Below are positions 47,355 through 58,387 of a DNA stretch of 64,000 nucleotides, one piece after another. The notes under the pieces were generated by a model. It worked only from the letters and a program-made list of their open reading frames with translations. It made no database searches and had not been told where the DNA came from. The DNA lies in the NCBI GenBank assembly GCA_036346245.1, contig CM070742.1:1738501-1802500 (forward strand). Reading direction: 5' to 3'. Made by a program: the position numbers and the translations under genes. Each line of letters opens with the position of its first letter. Position 1 is the stretch's first letter. The stretch comes from Bonia amplexicaulis. Lineage: Eukaryota > Streptophyta > Magnoliopsida > Poales > Poaceae.

Positions 47355-48308
47355 CCCCGATCAGTGATCGGAAAAAAAAAGAAAAAAAAATAATAAAAGG
47401 TACAGCAGCAGCAGCGGGATCCTCCATGTGCAACTCACCGGGTACACCTAGCGCTTTTTTTTTTTTTGGGTTAGCTTCTAAGGAAGCTACTCCTCCCACC
47501 AAGACCAAAAGCATAGCGCCACCAGAGCCGCGCGCCGAGTGGGAGAGGCCGAGCGGTTGGTAAGTGAGCGGGGCGTGGCCGGCCGTAGCAGCGGCGGGTC
47601 TTGGCGAGCCACCGAGCGAAGCCGGCGAGGCGGCGCGGCCCGAGAGGAGGCGGTCATGGGAGGGGGCGGCCCAAGGAGGCGACGAGGGAGACGCGCGCAG
47701 ACCGGAGGAGGCGGCGACGCCAAGACGGGAGGAGGGACGGCGACTCCCTGATCCGAGGAGGAAGGCGGGGGTCTTGGCCGGGCTCCAGTGGAGGCCCCTG
47801 ACGGCGGCGAGGAGGCGCCGGCCGGGAGGAGGCGGTCATGGGGAGGCGGCGGCGGGGGCGAGGAGGCGAGGCGAGGCGGCTCGATCCCAGCAAGAATCAA
47901 GCTTCTCGAGGCGGGCGACAGCGGATCCGAGGCGTCCGCCAAGATTCACCAGCCAAGATCCGTGGCGGCCGGCATGGAGGGAGACGCGGTCGGCGGTGGC
48001 GTCCGAGACGCCGGCAGCCGGCTGAGGGGAGCAATGGCACAAGTGAGGTCGCGAAGAACCCGGCGGAGGAGCGGTGGAGGCGTCCGATCTGGCGATCGCT
48101 AGCGGCGGTGTGCGGAGGTCGCGCGAACCCGGCGGAGGAGGCGGTGGAGGCGTCCGTCTGGCGATCTGCTTGACACGATGATGATGGCGGCCGGATCAAT
48201 AGGATCCGTTGCCTAACGGTGTGCGCCCGTGAGATTGATCTCCCGGGCGCGCATCTTGAAGCTAGCGGCGGCTAGGGTTAGGATCTAAACCTAGATGCTC
48301 TGATACCA

Positions 48309-48458
48309 TGATAGAGAGTAGAATTGGGTGGAATTGGATGATATTGCATTGAGCCTCTCGGGTGGTATATATAGAGGTACAAGACTTGGGGGGCAAGATG
48401 GTACAAGGGATTGTAATCCCAATGGACTCTAACCTACCAAATATATTGTACTCTAACA
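48309..48458 (-). repeat. 5' LTR of the young element
   Basis: 150 bp, next to the primer binding site at 48297-48308. Confidence 0.93.
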
Positions 48459-48463
48459 TACCA

Positions 48464-49370
48464 GTTTTTTGCATCTCAGAAATTCCGGAGGAGTGTCAGC
48501 AAGTGTTGCCGTTTGTCCTTTCCCACGGGCTATGTGAGCAGTTGCACTGCTCCACCACGGTGCATGTGACTGTCCGTGTCCATGTAAAGAAAGGCGGAAG
48601 CTTGCTGGGCTTCTGGGCTCCGTGTCCATCTTCTACCACACGTCGGCCTCGGTGGTTTGCCACTTGTGCTGGGCTTTCGAGTTTCGGCCAGAGCGGAAAC
48701 AGGCAGGCAGAGGCTTCGTCCGCGCGTCGTGGAGGCAGGCGGCAGCGGCGCCAACGAGTGTTAGCCCATTAGCCCCAATTGTTGCAAGGTTCAGCCCCGC
48801 TCTAGAATAGTCGTATTTTATGAACTTACCCACGTATGCGTGTGTGTCATACGTGTAGGGTGTGGGACTGTGATGCAAACAAATCAAATAAGAATGGATA
48901 ATTTTTTATCATATTTTTTATCATATTTTTTGGATATGATACAAATATAGATACCTCTGATACGAATACAAATACGAATAATATCGAATACAAATGCGAA
49001 ACGCATACGAATCAAAACGAATACGGTCATGAATATTTATCGGAACATTAATTTTAAATCTTTGAATGGTAGTTAATTTTTTTCTAAAGTCCTAAATAAT
49101 TCTTAATGGATTTCTACCATTTATATGCGACTAACAAATTAATTAAGTATTTAAATTTGCATTAGAATGATTTAAACGGCAATACATCAGTATAATTGGT
49201 ACACGCTAAATTTTAATCTATCGACGATACTAAATTTATTTTTAATAAACATAAGTATTTGCTAGTGGTGTTTGTAATTTAATATAACTAAAAAAATTTA
49301 TCAAATAAGTCAACCATGCTACGAAAATGACAGAGTGCCCAATACTAAAACTTGTGAATAAAATGGCTTT
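48464..49370. other. Intergenic with a cgaat-rich repeat
   Basis: 48885-49320 is AT-rich with acgaataca / aatatcgaat motifs like the elements near 32.5 and 34.4 kb. No gene. Confidence 0.45.
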
Positions 49371-49377
49371 CTCACGC

Positions 49378-49860
49378 TTTTTTCTTTCTCGTTTTCTCTT
49401 TTCTCGCCCTTCTCTCATTTTTCCATTCTGATTGAAGCCTTCTCCTACACACTCGTTCTTCCTCTCTCCATTTCTTTCTTCCTCCCCTTCTTCTCCCTTT
49501 CTCCTCACTCATCCTCCTCCCCAAGTCGCCCACTAGATCCGGATGGCACTTTGCGCCTCCCCTGACCTCCCGTCCCGGTGCTCCAGTCCCGCCTCCGCCC
49601 AGCTCCGCCTCCAGCCTCTTGGCACCGGTCGACGGCTCAGCCCTCAGGCCGCTGCTCGGCCATGGCCTCTTCCCGGGACACATCCCTGAGCTCGGCCCCT
49701 GGCGGGTTCAACCTCCCGACGCTGCCTCCTACGAGCTCCACCTCCCTCCTGCAGCTCGACGCAGCCTCCCTCTATGCCACCCTTCGGTTCGGCCCCCAGG
49801 CCACCGCCCCTTCACTCCGCCTACCTCGCTCTAGCCACCGCGCTTCTAGCGTCGCCAATA
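49378..49860 (+). other. Pyrimidine-rich GC block
   Basis: Starts with T/C-rich sequence (ttttttctttctcg...) and becomes GC-rich, resembling a 5' leader plus first exon. Translations such as MLQSRLRPAPPPASWH contain no recognised domain. Confidence 0.3.
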
Positions 49861-50136
49861 TCCCCCTGGGTCGGTCCCCCTTGGCTCAGTTTCCATCGGT
49901 GCTATTGCTTCATGCTCCTCCTGGTGCATCAGCGAGGGCGTTGCCGCCTTGGTGGCGGACGTGGACGCAGCGGCGGCGTGCCAGCACACCTCAGCGAGCT
50001 CCATGGCAGCGCGACAGATGTTATCGGGGGTGGTGAGTGTGGCCGGGTCGACGTGGAGCAGCCGCAGCGCGAGTGCAGCAACGTCGTGCACGCACGTGCT
50101 GACCTCGGTGATGGCGAAGGTGCCGAGCCAGATGTA
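49861..50136 (-). pseudogene. Possible gene fragment, unidentified
   Basis: The minus-strand frame here reads as protein-like sequence (VHDVAALALRLLHVDPATL, ICRAAMELAEVCWHAAA), helical and Ala/Leu-rich. It is fused in frame at its 5' side to repeat-derived sequence of the cgaat element at 50137-50358, as if the element had inserted into or beside a gene. I do not recognise the family. Confidence 0.25.
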
Positions 50137-50358
50137 GATTTGTTGGGCCGGATATCCGGACTCCATCATCCTCGGATAGTCCGAGTCTGTATTCGTATTC
50201 GACGGATAGTTCATTATCGTATTCGTATTCATTTCCAAAAAAATAATATGTATTCGTTTCCGATATGAGAATATTTGAGAAAAATCCGAGTCAAAACATT
50301 TCGTATTCGAAAATTGTCCAGATCGGTCGGAAACTATCTGATCCGTTTTCACCCCTAT
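50137..50358. repeat. cgaat-rich hAT-like dispersed repeat, copy with intact right end
   Basis: Contains tattcgtattcgacgg and ends gatccgttttcacccctat, the same terminal sequence as the copy at 32222-32815. Confidence 0.55.
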
Positions 50359-51119
50359 GTGTTGAGTGCGTATGTGGGGGTCCTTTTTTGTACTTTTAAA
50401 AAATGATCTAGGGCTTTTTCCTGGTTCCTTCCCTAGCATGGTAGAATTTGCCCTTAGGGAAGAATTTTAATTCAAAAGTATTGCTCTCTTGTGGGAGAAA
50501 GCTATATGGCCCTTCTTTTTTTATTTTCTATGGCTTTTAACTTCGGGTTCTTCGAAAGCCAAGACAACCGAGACGATTTTTCATACACCTTCTTGAAGCC
50601 ATTTATCCAAACAGCTTCCTGAACCAAAAACTATATGTGCCATCCGCTGCCATCCAAAAAGCGCTACAAAAAGCCTTTAACCACAGAAAAAACAGGTCTA
50701 TGTCTGGTTGATATCAACAAAAGTAAAGACCTACCAATACAAAATCAAATGCATGCTTAAAGTTCTCTATGTTCTTTTTGGTTTTTGATTTCTCTAGAGG
50801 TTAAAAAATTAAACATTGAAAACGGGAACATCTTGAAACGGATTCCACAAAAAGCTTCTTGAGTTTAAAACCGCGTACACTATCTGTATTAGCGTCTCCG
50901 TCGATTGTTATCGTATCGAAAACACAACAAAAACTATCAATCGCAGCCAAAAGAACATCCCCTCGATTCTTTGGGGGTATTTTTTGGGCTACGGTTTATG
51001 GTCTTTGGCTGCACTTATTAGTTTAATATATAGTGATTTCTAAAAGCAATCGAAACCAAACAAATAGTTGAAAAGCCGAAAAGAACGGGACCTTTTGCGA
51101 GACTAATGGAGAGATTCAG
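50359..51119. other. Intergenic; weak family Y-like sequence
   Basis: 50985-51110 has gctacggtttatggtctttggctg, similar to family Y. Otherwise unassigned. Confidence 0.4.
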
Positions 51120-51375
51120 GTAGACGTAGTCCTTAAAGTGACTTTTAATTTCTAGCTTATGGCTAAAAATATATTATAGCAACTAAAAACACACTGTAGC
51201 GACTGTTAGCCTTTTCTGTGTAATTAAATTTAAAAATAAAAATATATCATCACAGATAATAAAAAGAAATAAAGGAAAAACGAAAAAACAAAAAGCCCTA
51301 AAAAGCTAAAATATCAAAAAACAAAATTAAAAAACCGATGTTTTCAGAAGCCAGAAGCAAAAGTTGTGGGTTTTT
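51120..51375 (-). repeat. Family X repeat, copy 9
   Basis: Reverse-orientation core: catcacagataataaaaag, then aaaagccctaaaaagctaaa and an edge ttttcagaagccagaagc. Confidence 0.65.
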
Positions 51376-51702
51376 AATCGGCCCGAACTGGGTACACGCG
51401 ATTTCAAAATTCAAAACTCCCTCCCACACGTTCTCTTCTCGCTTCCCTGATTTCAAGCCCGAATCCAGCCCACGCCGCCGACTAATCCGGCGGTGATCGG
51501 CAACGAGTAACGACTACTTGGCCGATCCGCTCGCCCCATCTCGCCCGTCCATGGCCGCACCGACGGTCGCGCTCACCCGGCACCTTTTTAAATAGATACG
51601 CTCCCCACCTCCACCTCCACGCCCAACCCATCCCCGTCTCCTCCCACCGCTGCTCGTTTTGGCCGCTTCACACCAACCGCGCCCTCTCCGCTCCGTTCCA
51701 AG

Positions 51703-51851
51703 GTTTCGTGGCTCTCCTTCCTCTCAAATCCTCTGGCTCCTCGTGTTTTCCTCGAAATGTTTCTGCAAGAATCGTCTTTTATCTCTGATTGTTGCGTGAT
51801 TGGGTGGTTTGTCCGGATTTTTAAAAAAGATTTTGGGGACTTTTCTTGCAG
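51703..51851 (+). promoter_or_regulatory. Probable intron in the CKS1 5' leader
   Basis: gttccaag|gtttcgtgg and ttttcttgcag|agaagcg form a plausible donor and acceptor 28 bp before the ATG. Leader introns are common in constitutively expressed plant genes. Confidence 0.55.
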
Positions 51852-51879
51852 AGAAGCGGATCAAGAAGTGGTAGTGGAC

Positions 51880-52357
51880 ATGGGACAGATCCAGTACTCC
51901 GAGAAGTACTTTGATGACACCTACGAGTACAGGTAGATGCGAAACCCTAGCCCCTGATCTTTGCCCCTCTCTTTCTCTTCGGTGTGCCCGTGGTTGGCAA
52001 AACCCTAACTTGATCCCCTTTGCCCTGCGCAGGCACGTCGTTCTCCCGCCCGAGGTCGCCAAGCTCCTCCCCAAGAACCGCCTCCTCTCGGAGGTTCGTC
52101 AAGATTTCCAGTTGCATTCTTGTAAAACCGCGTTCTTGGTTGCCTTGGTTGTTTAATAGGGAATTGGGGTTTTCCGGTGGGGTCTTTTTTTGCAGAACGA
52201 GTGGCGTGCGATCGGCGTGCAGCAGAGCCGCGGGTGGGTGCACTACGCGATCCACCGGCCGGAGCCGCACATCATGCTGTTCCGCCGCCCGCTCAACTAC
52301 CAGCAGCAGCAGGAGGCGGCTGCCGCCGGCCCGGCTGCGCAGATGCTGCCCAAGTGA
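51880..52357 (+). CDS. CKS1: Cyclin-dependent kinase regulatory subunit CKS1
   Basis: Three exons, 51880-51932, 52033-52093 and 52196-52357, with GT/AG introns, give 91 residues. The sequence shows the full CKS fold: MGQIQYSEKYFDDTYEYRHV, LPPEVAKLLPKNRLLSE (phosphate-binding and hinge region), EWRAIGVQQSRGWVHYAIH, and RPEPHIMLFRRPLNYQ at the CDK-binding surface. A Gln/Ala-rich plant tail follows. The protein docks on cyclin-dependent kinases and directs them to phosphorylated substrates in the cell cycle. No lesion is seen. The divergent neighbour on the left is TIP1 (-), with 11 kb of repeats between them. Confidence 0.96.
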
Positions 52358-52695
52358 TCGCCCCTGCGAGGGCGGCGGCGACCGGGGTTGGAATGTGCGA
52401 AACCCTAGGCCCTTTTCATCTCTTAAAGGGGGGTCGCGATACCGCTAATTGACTCTGGTTTGTTGGTTGGAATCTAGCGATGTTGGCTGTGTCCGCCTAG
52501 CGTTCGTGGAAATGCCTGGAAGGAACTGGCAATGTGTTAGCGTTATCATGGGTACTCTTGATTGCTAAGCTGTTATGTGGTGCTGGTACTGTTGTTAATC
52601 TGTTTGTGATGATCTGGTTGTGTTTATGCTTGCTCGTTTGATTCTTACCTGGTTGTTCAGTAGCGGTTAAGAGTTCATACGACAGTGAAACTTCA

Positions 52696-52801
52696 GGCTC
52701 CGTTTGGAAGGCATGATTTTTTCTTGAATCCTGCAGGAATTGAACAGTTTCCTGTGAAATCCTACAAAATTTCTGTGAAAGTCATGCGTTCCAAACGGGC
52801 C
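52696..52801. mobile_element. Small MITE with about 20-bp inverted repeats
   Basis: Left end ggctccgtttggaaggcatga and right end (reverse complement) ggcccgtttggaacgcatga enclose about 65 bp. The superfamily is not certain because no clear target duplication is visible. Confidence 0.7.
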
Positions 52802-53387
52802 TTTGTGTTCGGAGGTGAGGAATTCTGGTGAATTCTAGTATGAACCCATGCGTTCCAAAACATGCCCTTGGAAGAAACAGCGAGGGACTCTGGATACATG
52901 GTTATATGAAGTATGAACAGAGCCCATGTGTGAGCCATGTGAGTAACAATGTAGAATTAGAATCCACAAGCCGAAGAGGAGAGGCTGATGCAAGGCGATC
53001 GAACGTTGCTTGTACTGGAGCATGGAACGTAGGCCATTTGTTCTCTCATTTCGCGTGCTGCACTGTTAATGTCCACAATCATCGTTCTAAGCGTATTTGT
53101 TTCCATCGGATAAAAGCTACTCTCTCCATAGAAAAATGTAAGGTGCCGTTTAACTTGGTGCAATCTCTAAGATTGAGGTTTGACCGTTAATTTCTTTTAC
53201 AATATTCTGTTCGTAGCTACAAAATCATAGGTCATAAGAAATTGATTTTAAATATTAATCTAACGATAGTCAAGATTTATAAACTTTAAATGTCAAAATA
53301 CGTGGACGCCCTGCATTTTTCAACTGAGGGAGTATTGGATTGGTGATGCCGAATTGCCGAGGTTTGGCGACATGTTGACTGGCCTGT

Positions 53388-53630
53388 TCTTTTTTGTTTC
53401 GATTTATGACTTTTAGCTGCAACTTATATCTTTTAGGTTGTTCGTGAGAGTATAGAGTAACAGAAACTCATATGCGATTTTGACCGATATAAATGAAATC
53501 ACTGTAGCATGTAGTACAATCAATTTGTAGACTCCATCTTGAAAAGACACCATGTTTGAAAGTTAGTTACTGTAGAAAACCTAAAAAACAGCTTTTAGAA
53601 GCTAAAAAAAGAGACCCGTTAATGCAGGAG
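53388..53630 (+). repeat. Dispersed repeat family Y, copy 2
   Basis: Starts ctgttcttttttgtttcgat with tttatgacttttagctg and ends gcttttagaagctaaaaaaagag. It follows the order seen at 21303-21530. Confidence 0.55.
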
Positions 53631-53779
53631 TGTCTTTTAGGTAATAGAGATTGAAGTGGCTCTCTAGCTGCATATGTTATACATAAGCAAAAGCTGATGA
53701 TTTGGTTGTGTTTGAGCTTTCTTTATTTCTTGTTTGCTTCTTAACTTATTGATTTGCTGGATGAAATGGGAGTTATTGT

Positions 53780-54650
53780 GGTTACATACCAAACAGTGAA
53801 CAAGGGGCTATGAGGAGACCACAAAAGGGCTGCTTGGAGCCTTACAAACTATGGAGAGAGATAGGGGATAGAAGTCTGTGCTACCTAGATTTGTCTAAAA
53901 AAGAGAATCCGCCTCTCTATGGCGTCTTAGGGCACACATTTATAGCTATAAGGGAACTTGTTATATGAATACTCCTATCTGGGTCTATAATTATAGGGGT
54001 AGTATCGCCCTTTCCTTTGTAACGGCCCTCCTGGGTCAGCCATGTGGCGTTCCATTATTGGGCCTCATGGTGCATGGGCCGACTATGCCAAGATGGGGGC
54101 CACTCCCCCAATAGTAGCCTCTCATGGTGGAAGGTCCCCGATTTCTATGGGCTAGGACCATGTGTCCATGTCTAATGTTATCTGGTCCCCTCTAGCCCTC
54201 CGGCCTATTGAATCGTAGTATATTAGGAGTTCTCGCCAAAACTTGGATGAGCTCGGTCGTGCGCACGACTTCCGAGAGCATGCACCATGTGGCGGCGTTT
54301 GGTTTTTTGGTCATGTGGTACGAGCCGACATGTGCCCGTTCTGCTGCCCTAGGCAGAAAATGGCTAAGGGCGCCTAGGCGACCTATGAGCAATGGATAAT
54401 TATCCTTGGGCACGCTTTGTTGAGGTTGGTGCAGTCCACAAACATGTGCTAGGTGCCGTTTGTTTTCTTCAGTACTGGGTTAGCAAGCCACTCAGAGTGG
54501 ATGCCCTGCCGGAGGCTAGCAGTTTGGCTACCTCGGCATTGGCAGCCTCTTGCCTGTCGAGGTCTGCCCTGTCCTCCTCGTCCGCGTCGAGGAGTCCGAC
54601 GGCTGCTGCATTCGCCTTCTTTCCTATAAGGTACCACACGATACAACATT
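53780..54650 (-). mobile_element. Ty3/gypsy retrotransposon fragment (reverse-transcriptase piece)
   Basis: On the minus strand 54510-54395 translates to SEWLANPVLKKTNGT, a stop, then MFVDCTNLNKACPR, the start of the reverse-transcriptase domain of grass gypsy elements (usually ..WRMCVDYTDLNKACPK). The in-frame stop and lack of flanking pol domains show it is dead. It lies directly upstream of the first visible DUF1997 exon. Confidence 0.75.
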
Positions 54651-54737
54651 CGTAGTGCTTTGCTAATGGTGGATGCTGTATTTTGCAAATAGCGATTACT
54701 GATTAGTGTCTCGTTTTTACGATTTTTGGTTTTGCAG

Positions 54738-56910
54738 CTGGAGGGGTCACCCCTTGTGGAGGCACAGAACGACAATTTCTCAGGTAAGGTTTGCTCTTGA
54801 TATTTATATTGTTTCCACTGTTTGACATGACTAGATACTTGCCAGATTGCTTAGTGTGCTAGACGAGAGCCACTTATTGTTTTGTAAATGGCTCTATGGC
54901 ACTGCACATGATTGTAAATTACGATGGGATCAATTCTCAAAGAAGCTGAGAATTTGTTTCGTTTCGATGTCATACAGCATGGTTTAAGCTATATCATGCA
55001 GACCGCGAAATACCCATTCTACTGGGAGATTAAATCGCAAAGCTGTGTCGAAACATTTACTGAAACAAAATATGCAAACAGCGATCCCTCTTGCTGGATG
55101 AATAGTCCAGAACTTCCCTTTCTCATCAATCAGAATGATGCATAAACCATTTTGGTTTTATGTGCTTGTCACGGTTGATCTTCAGCTGCTGCGATCACTG
55201 TTAGTCAGGTGAACAAAATAGGTATATATAGAATAAGTCCTCTTTTTCTAACTGCTGCAAAGTTGAAGGTTGCTTTGAATTGTTGTAGTATTCTTTTGCA
55301 ACAGAGTATATGTATTTTTGGTTGTATAAATCGCCGTCCTACTACCACATTGCCTTGTGCAGACCTTTACCACTGGACTCGTCAAATTAAAGTTCAATCT
55401 TTCACTTCAGCATAAGCACTAACGCACCCTTGTCTGGCAGGCTTCTATGTGCTAGTATGCTCTGCCTGCTTAAAAAACGATAGTAATTGAGTATAAATGT
55501 CATCATAGCGTCATAGACGATAGCTGATGTTGTTTATTATTCTTGACACTTGACAATGATGTTCTTGTTACTTTTGTGATTTAGATACTTTTCTTGGGTT
55601 GTTTGCACTTCTTTATCTCGATAATTTGTATGCCTAATCCATATGGTAATGAATGACAAATAGATGAAAGTTCTTTGGTTATAGGCTTGTAGTGGTACAA
55701 TCATGGAGTTGCATGGTTGACTCTGTATTGCTTAATATGTGTGATTCATAGTTGTATTTTGCATATTCTAAAATAAACTATTTAATCCTTGTTCCAGGAA
55801 ATCATTGACATGATTTGCTGTGGGTTGCAGCTTCCATGGTGGATAGGGTTTTCTGCAACAGTAGTTTGCATGATTCGACATTTCGACAGCTTACATTGGA
55901 TACTACAATCGAGGTAATTCAGTGTCAAGCTGTCAGCTAACCTCATCTAAACATAATTGAATGTTCTTGGACACAATCAGCTTATCTTGATAATCTTCAG
56001 ATTACAATTGATATTCCCTTCCCGTTTCCAGCAATACCAGTTGAAGCCATTGAATCAAGTGGCAGGCAATTGTTGAGCAGTTACTTGGAGTCATGCTTCC
56101 ACGATTTCTGAAGCAGGTCGGTTAAATACCACTTTGTTTTGCCTATGATAGCCATTTGTTTAATACCAATTTCATCGGTTCAGCCTTTCTTTCTTCCAAG
56201 CTCCGATACATTGTTTCTTTTGGATTACAATTTTAGATGATTTTTTGGTACAATAAAATCAAGGATGTCTTGTCCTATGTATAAAAATAAGATAATGGCG
56301 TATAAATTTCAGAAGAAATTATATTTTTAGAAATTACCTCTCTTTAACATCAATCAAGTGAAGTCCGCTTCATTTAATTTCTCATATTCATGAATACTTG
56401 AAGTTTAACAAATAGTTTAGTTTTAAATATTTGCTATTGTTCAATCATATGCGAACTAGATAACCTAAAAAATGTCATATATGAACTAGTTTTATGTTAA
56501 ATAGTCATCAGCTGCTAGTTTCTTGAGTTAACTCACCAATAAGTACACTGCCAGAACATTTTGTTTCTGCCATCATCAATATTCGAAGTCTCATGAATCG
56601 TTCAATTTTTAGTTTACTTGTTGTTTGTTCAATCCTTTGTCATATCTGAACTAGATGACCCCCCAAAAAATAGTCATATATGAATAAGATCTATGCTGCT
56701 TAATTGTCAGATGAAAGTTTCTTGAGTTGAACCATTTCTATGTTTGTTCTAGAGATTATTGTGGGCAACATTTCCTATATTTATCTTCATATTTGACCCA
56801 GAGATTATTTATTAAATAAGAAAATTGTTTTGCTTTCAGCTTGTTAAAGACTACCAATCTTGGCTTCGGGTGATTCTTCAAGGAAACCACTAGGCACTGG
56901 TGAAATATGA
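54738..56910 (+). pseudogene. DUF1997-type gene, 5'-truncated and with frame breaks
   Basis: Four exons with matching phases: 54738-54783 (LEGSPLVEAQNDNFS), 55831-55913 (ASMVDRVFC...), 56001-56116 (ITIDIPFPFPAIPVEAIES..) and 56841-56910. The order ends in MLPRFLKQ, LVKDYQSW and a C-terminus SSRKPLGTGEI. This is the C-terminal half of the plant/cyanobacterial DUF1997 family, usually plastid-targeted and of unknown function. No N-terminal exons are found; a dead gypsy fragment occupies the adjacent upstream space. Frame is lost near 56075 (ttgttgag, one G missing) and in the last exon near 56862 (tcttggctt, one G missing, and by length possibly a second base). Either a decaying gene copy or a real gene with sequence errors and distant 5' exons. 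Confidence 0.7.
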
Positions 56911-57860
56911 AGCTGTCCAGTATCTGCATTAGGCATGATTCCAGTCCATGTAATTTCTGTTTTTTCCTAGGTTGTGTTGTGGTTGGCTCGCCTTTATGTA
57001 CTGGTGGACGCGTTGGTTTGTACTAAAACTATTTTCCTTCTTAATACAAAGACACACAAAGCTTTTGCATGTTCTCTAAAAAACCATGATATGTTTTGTT
57101 GTTGAATTTATTTATCGCCGCTTGATGGGGTATAGCAACCCTGCTAATGCATCATCCACTTTGCTCATGACAGTTTCCCCTTGTTGGACTTATTCACTGA
57201 CTCCTGGTTTTATATTGCAATCCTATCGTTATATAATCCATTTGCTTCTTTCTGGTCTCTGAAGATTCTTTACAAGCATCTATCGACTGTAGAATTAAGC
57301 CATTTACAAGGCCTTGTTGTAAGATCATGGTTATATGACCTGTCTTTTTACGTGCATATGTTCTGTGGTAACTAGTTAACTACTAATTGGAAGTGCAAAC
57401 TGATTCAAGGCTTGTTTTATGACCAATATTGTTGTCAAACACTAATAATGCTAGCACTTTGATGTGGGTGGTGTTTGTAACTTTGGACTTCAGTATGGTA
57501 ATATGATATTGGCAGCAACATGTGCATACCACATACTACCAGTGTGGAGATTTCATGCGGAGATGTTCAACAGTTGAAGGGGTTATTTGACTCTGATGTT
57601 CATTGTTAGAGTTCTTGCCTTGTCTTTTCCAGACTGAGTAGATGTTTGGTATATGTAAGGAAAGGAAACTTGTGGTCTATAAACTTACCTACTTACTGCG
57701 TGAGAAAAGTAAAACAGCTATGTAGGGTGGGTGCCGCACAATGTCTTATTGAAAAGGGATGATTTGGCAATTAGCATGTGATAAACAAAATCCTTCTTCC
57801 ACATTTGGAGTTGAAGAAGAGCTTTCTGAAGTGCTAGTAACTAGTTTAGTAAAGAAAAGA
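56911..57860. other. 3' flank of the DUF1997-type gene
   Basis: AT-rich, probably UTR and intergenic; no coding signal. Confidence 0.4.
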
Positions 57861-58083
57861 GAAGTGCTATAGAACATTCGACTATTTTTAAGGTAAAAAT
57901 AGTCAGATAATCTGGAGGCATTGGATCTCTATCTAATAAATCTACTCATATAAGCACTCCCTCCAAAAAATATCTCATATAAGCATCCCTTAAAAAAAGA
58001 TCTGGAGCGTTGGATCACCATCCAACGTCCTAAAATCTGATTATTTTTGCCTTAAAAAATGGTCAAATATTATATAGACACTT
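57861..58083. mobile_element. Foldback MITE, about 223 bp
   Basis: Long imperfect inverted repeats of about 70 bp: gaagtgctatagaacattcg ... tttttaaggtaaaaatag on the left, mirrored by gccttaaaaaatggtcaaat ... tatagacacttc on the right. No clear target duplication. It lies about 300 bp before the SGR6 start and could act in its promoter. Confidence 0.7.
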
Positions 58084-58387
58084 CCTAAATAAAAATAAGA
58101 GTAAATAAAAGAATAGAGAAATTCAAATATTTTTATATACTCTTTTAAATTTATTTGTGATGTATATGTTTTCTTCTAAAACATAGTTAATAAAAACTAA
58201 CAACCCCAGAGAAGACGTACGTTCCTCCCCTTCCTTCCCTTCGTTGTCCATTTCCTTCGCCTCCGCACCACCACGGCGCCACCCGAATGACCTCACCTCC
58301 CATCGTGTCACTCCCTCCCGGATTCGAGCCTTTCTGAGCTATCGCCTCCGCCCTCTCGCCGCGGATCTCCTCGCGGCGGTCTCCTCC

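Larger units (their letters stand above)
46048..48458 (-). mobile_element. Young non-autonomous LTR retrotransposon with identical 150-bp LTRs
   Basis: 2411 bp flanked by the 5-bp duplication tacca (46043-46047 and 48459-48463). LTRs at 46048-46197 and 48309-48458 are identical as read. On the minus strand the 5' LTR ends ctctatca and is followed at once by the primer binding site tggtatcagagc (48308-48297; initiator tRNA-Met type). A purine tract (gcgggggga, 46206-46198) precedes the 3' LTR, so all cis signals of retrotransposition are present. The LTR carries a TATA-like ctatatatacc. The 2.1-kb GC-rich interior encodes no gag, protease, reverse transcriptase or integrase that I can recognise; its longest minus-strand frame is 340 codons, Arg/Pro-rich. 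It must have moved using proteins of another, probably Copia-type, element. Confidence 0.93.
52358..53780. other. CKS1 3' flank with MITE-like repeats
   Basis: Contains the CKS1 3' UTR, a small MITE at 52696-52801 and a family Y copy. 53300-53335 ends in actgagggagtat, resembling one end of a Stowaway element, but no partner end was found. Confidence 0.45.

Noticed and set aside
47487..48199. Multiple overlapping Arg/Pro-rich frames in the GC-rich part of the young LTR element
   Set aside because: Frames occur on both strands and in all phases with no domain, as expected from composition.
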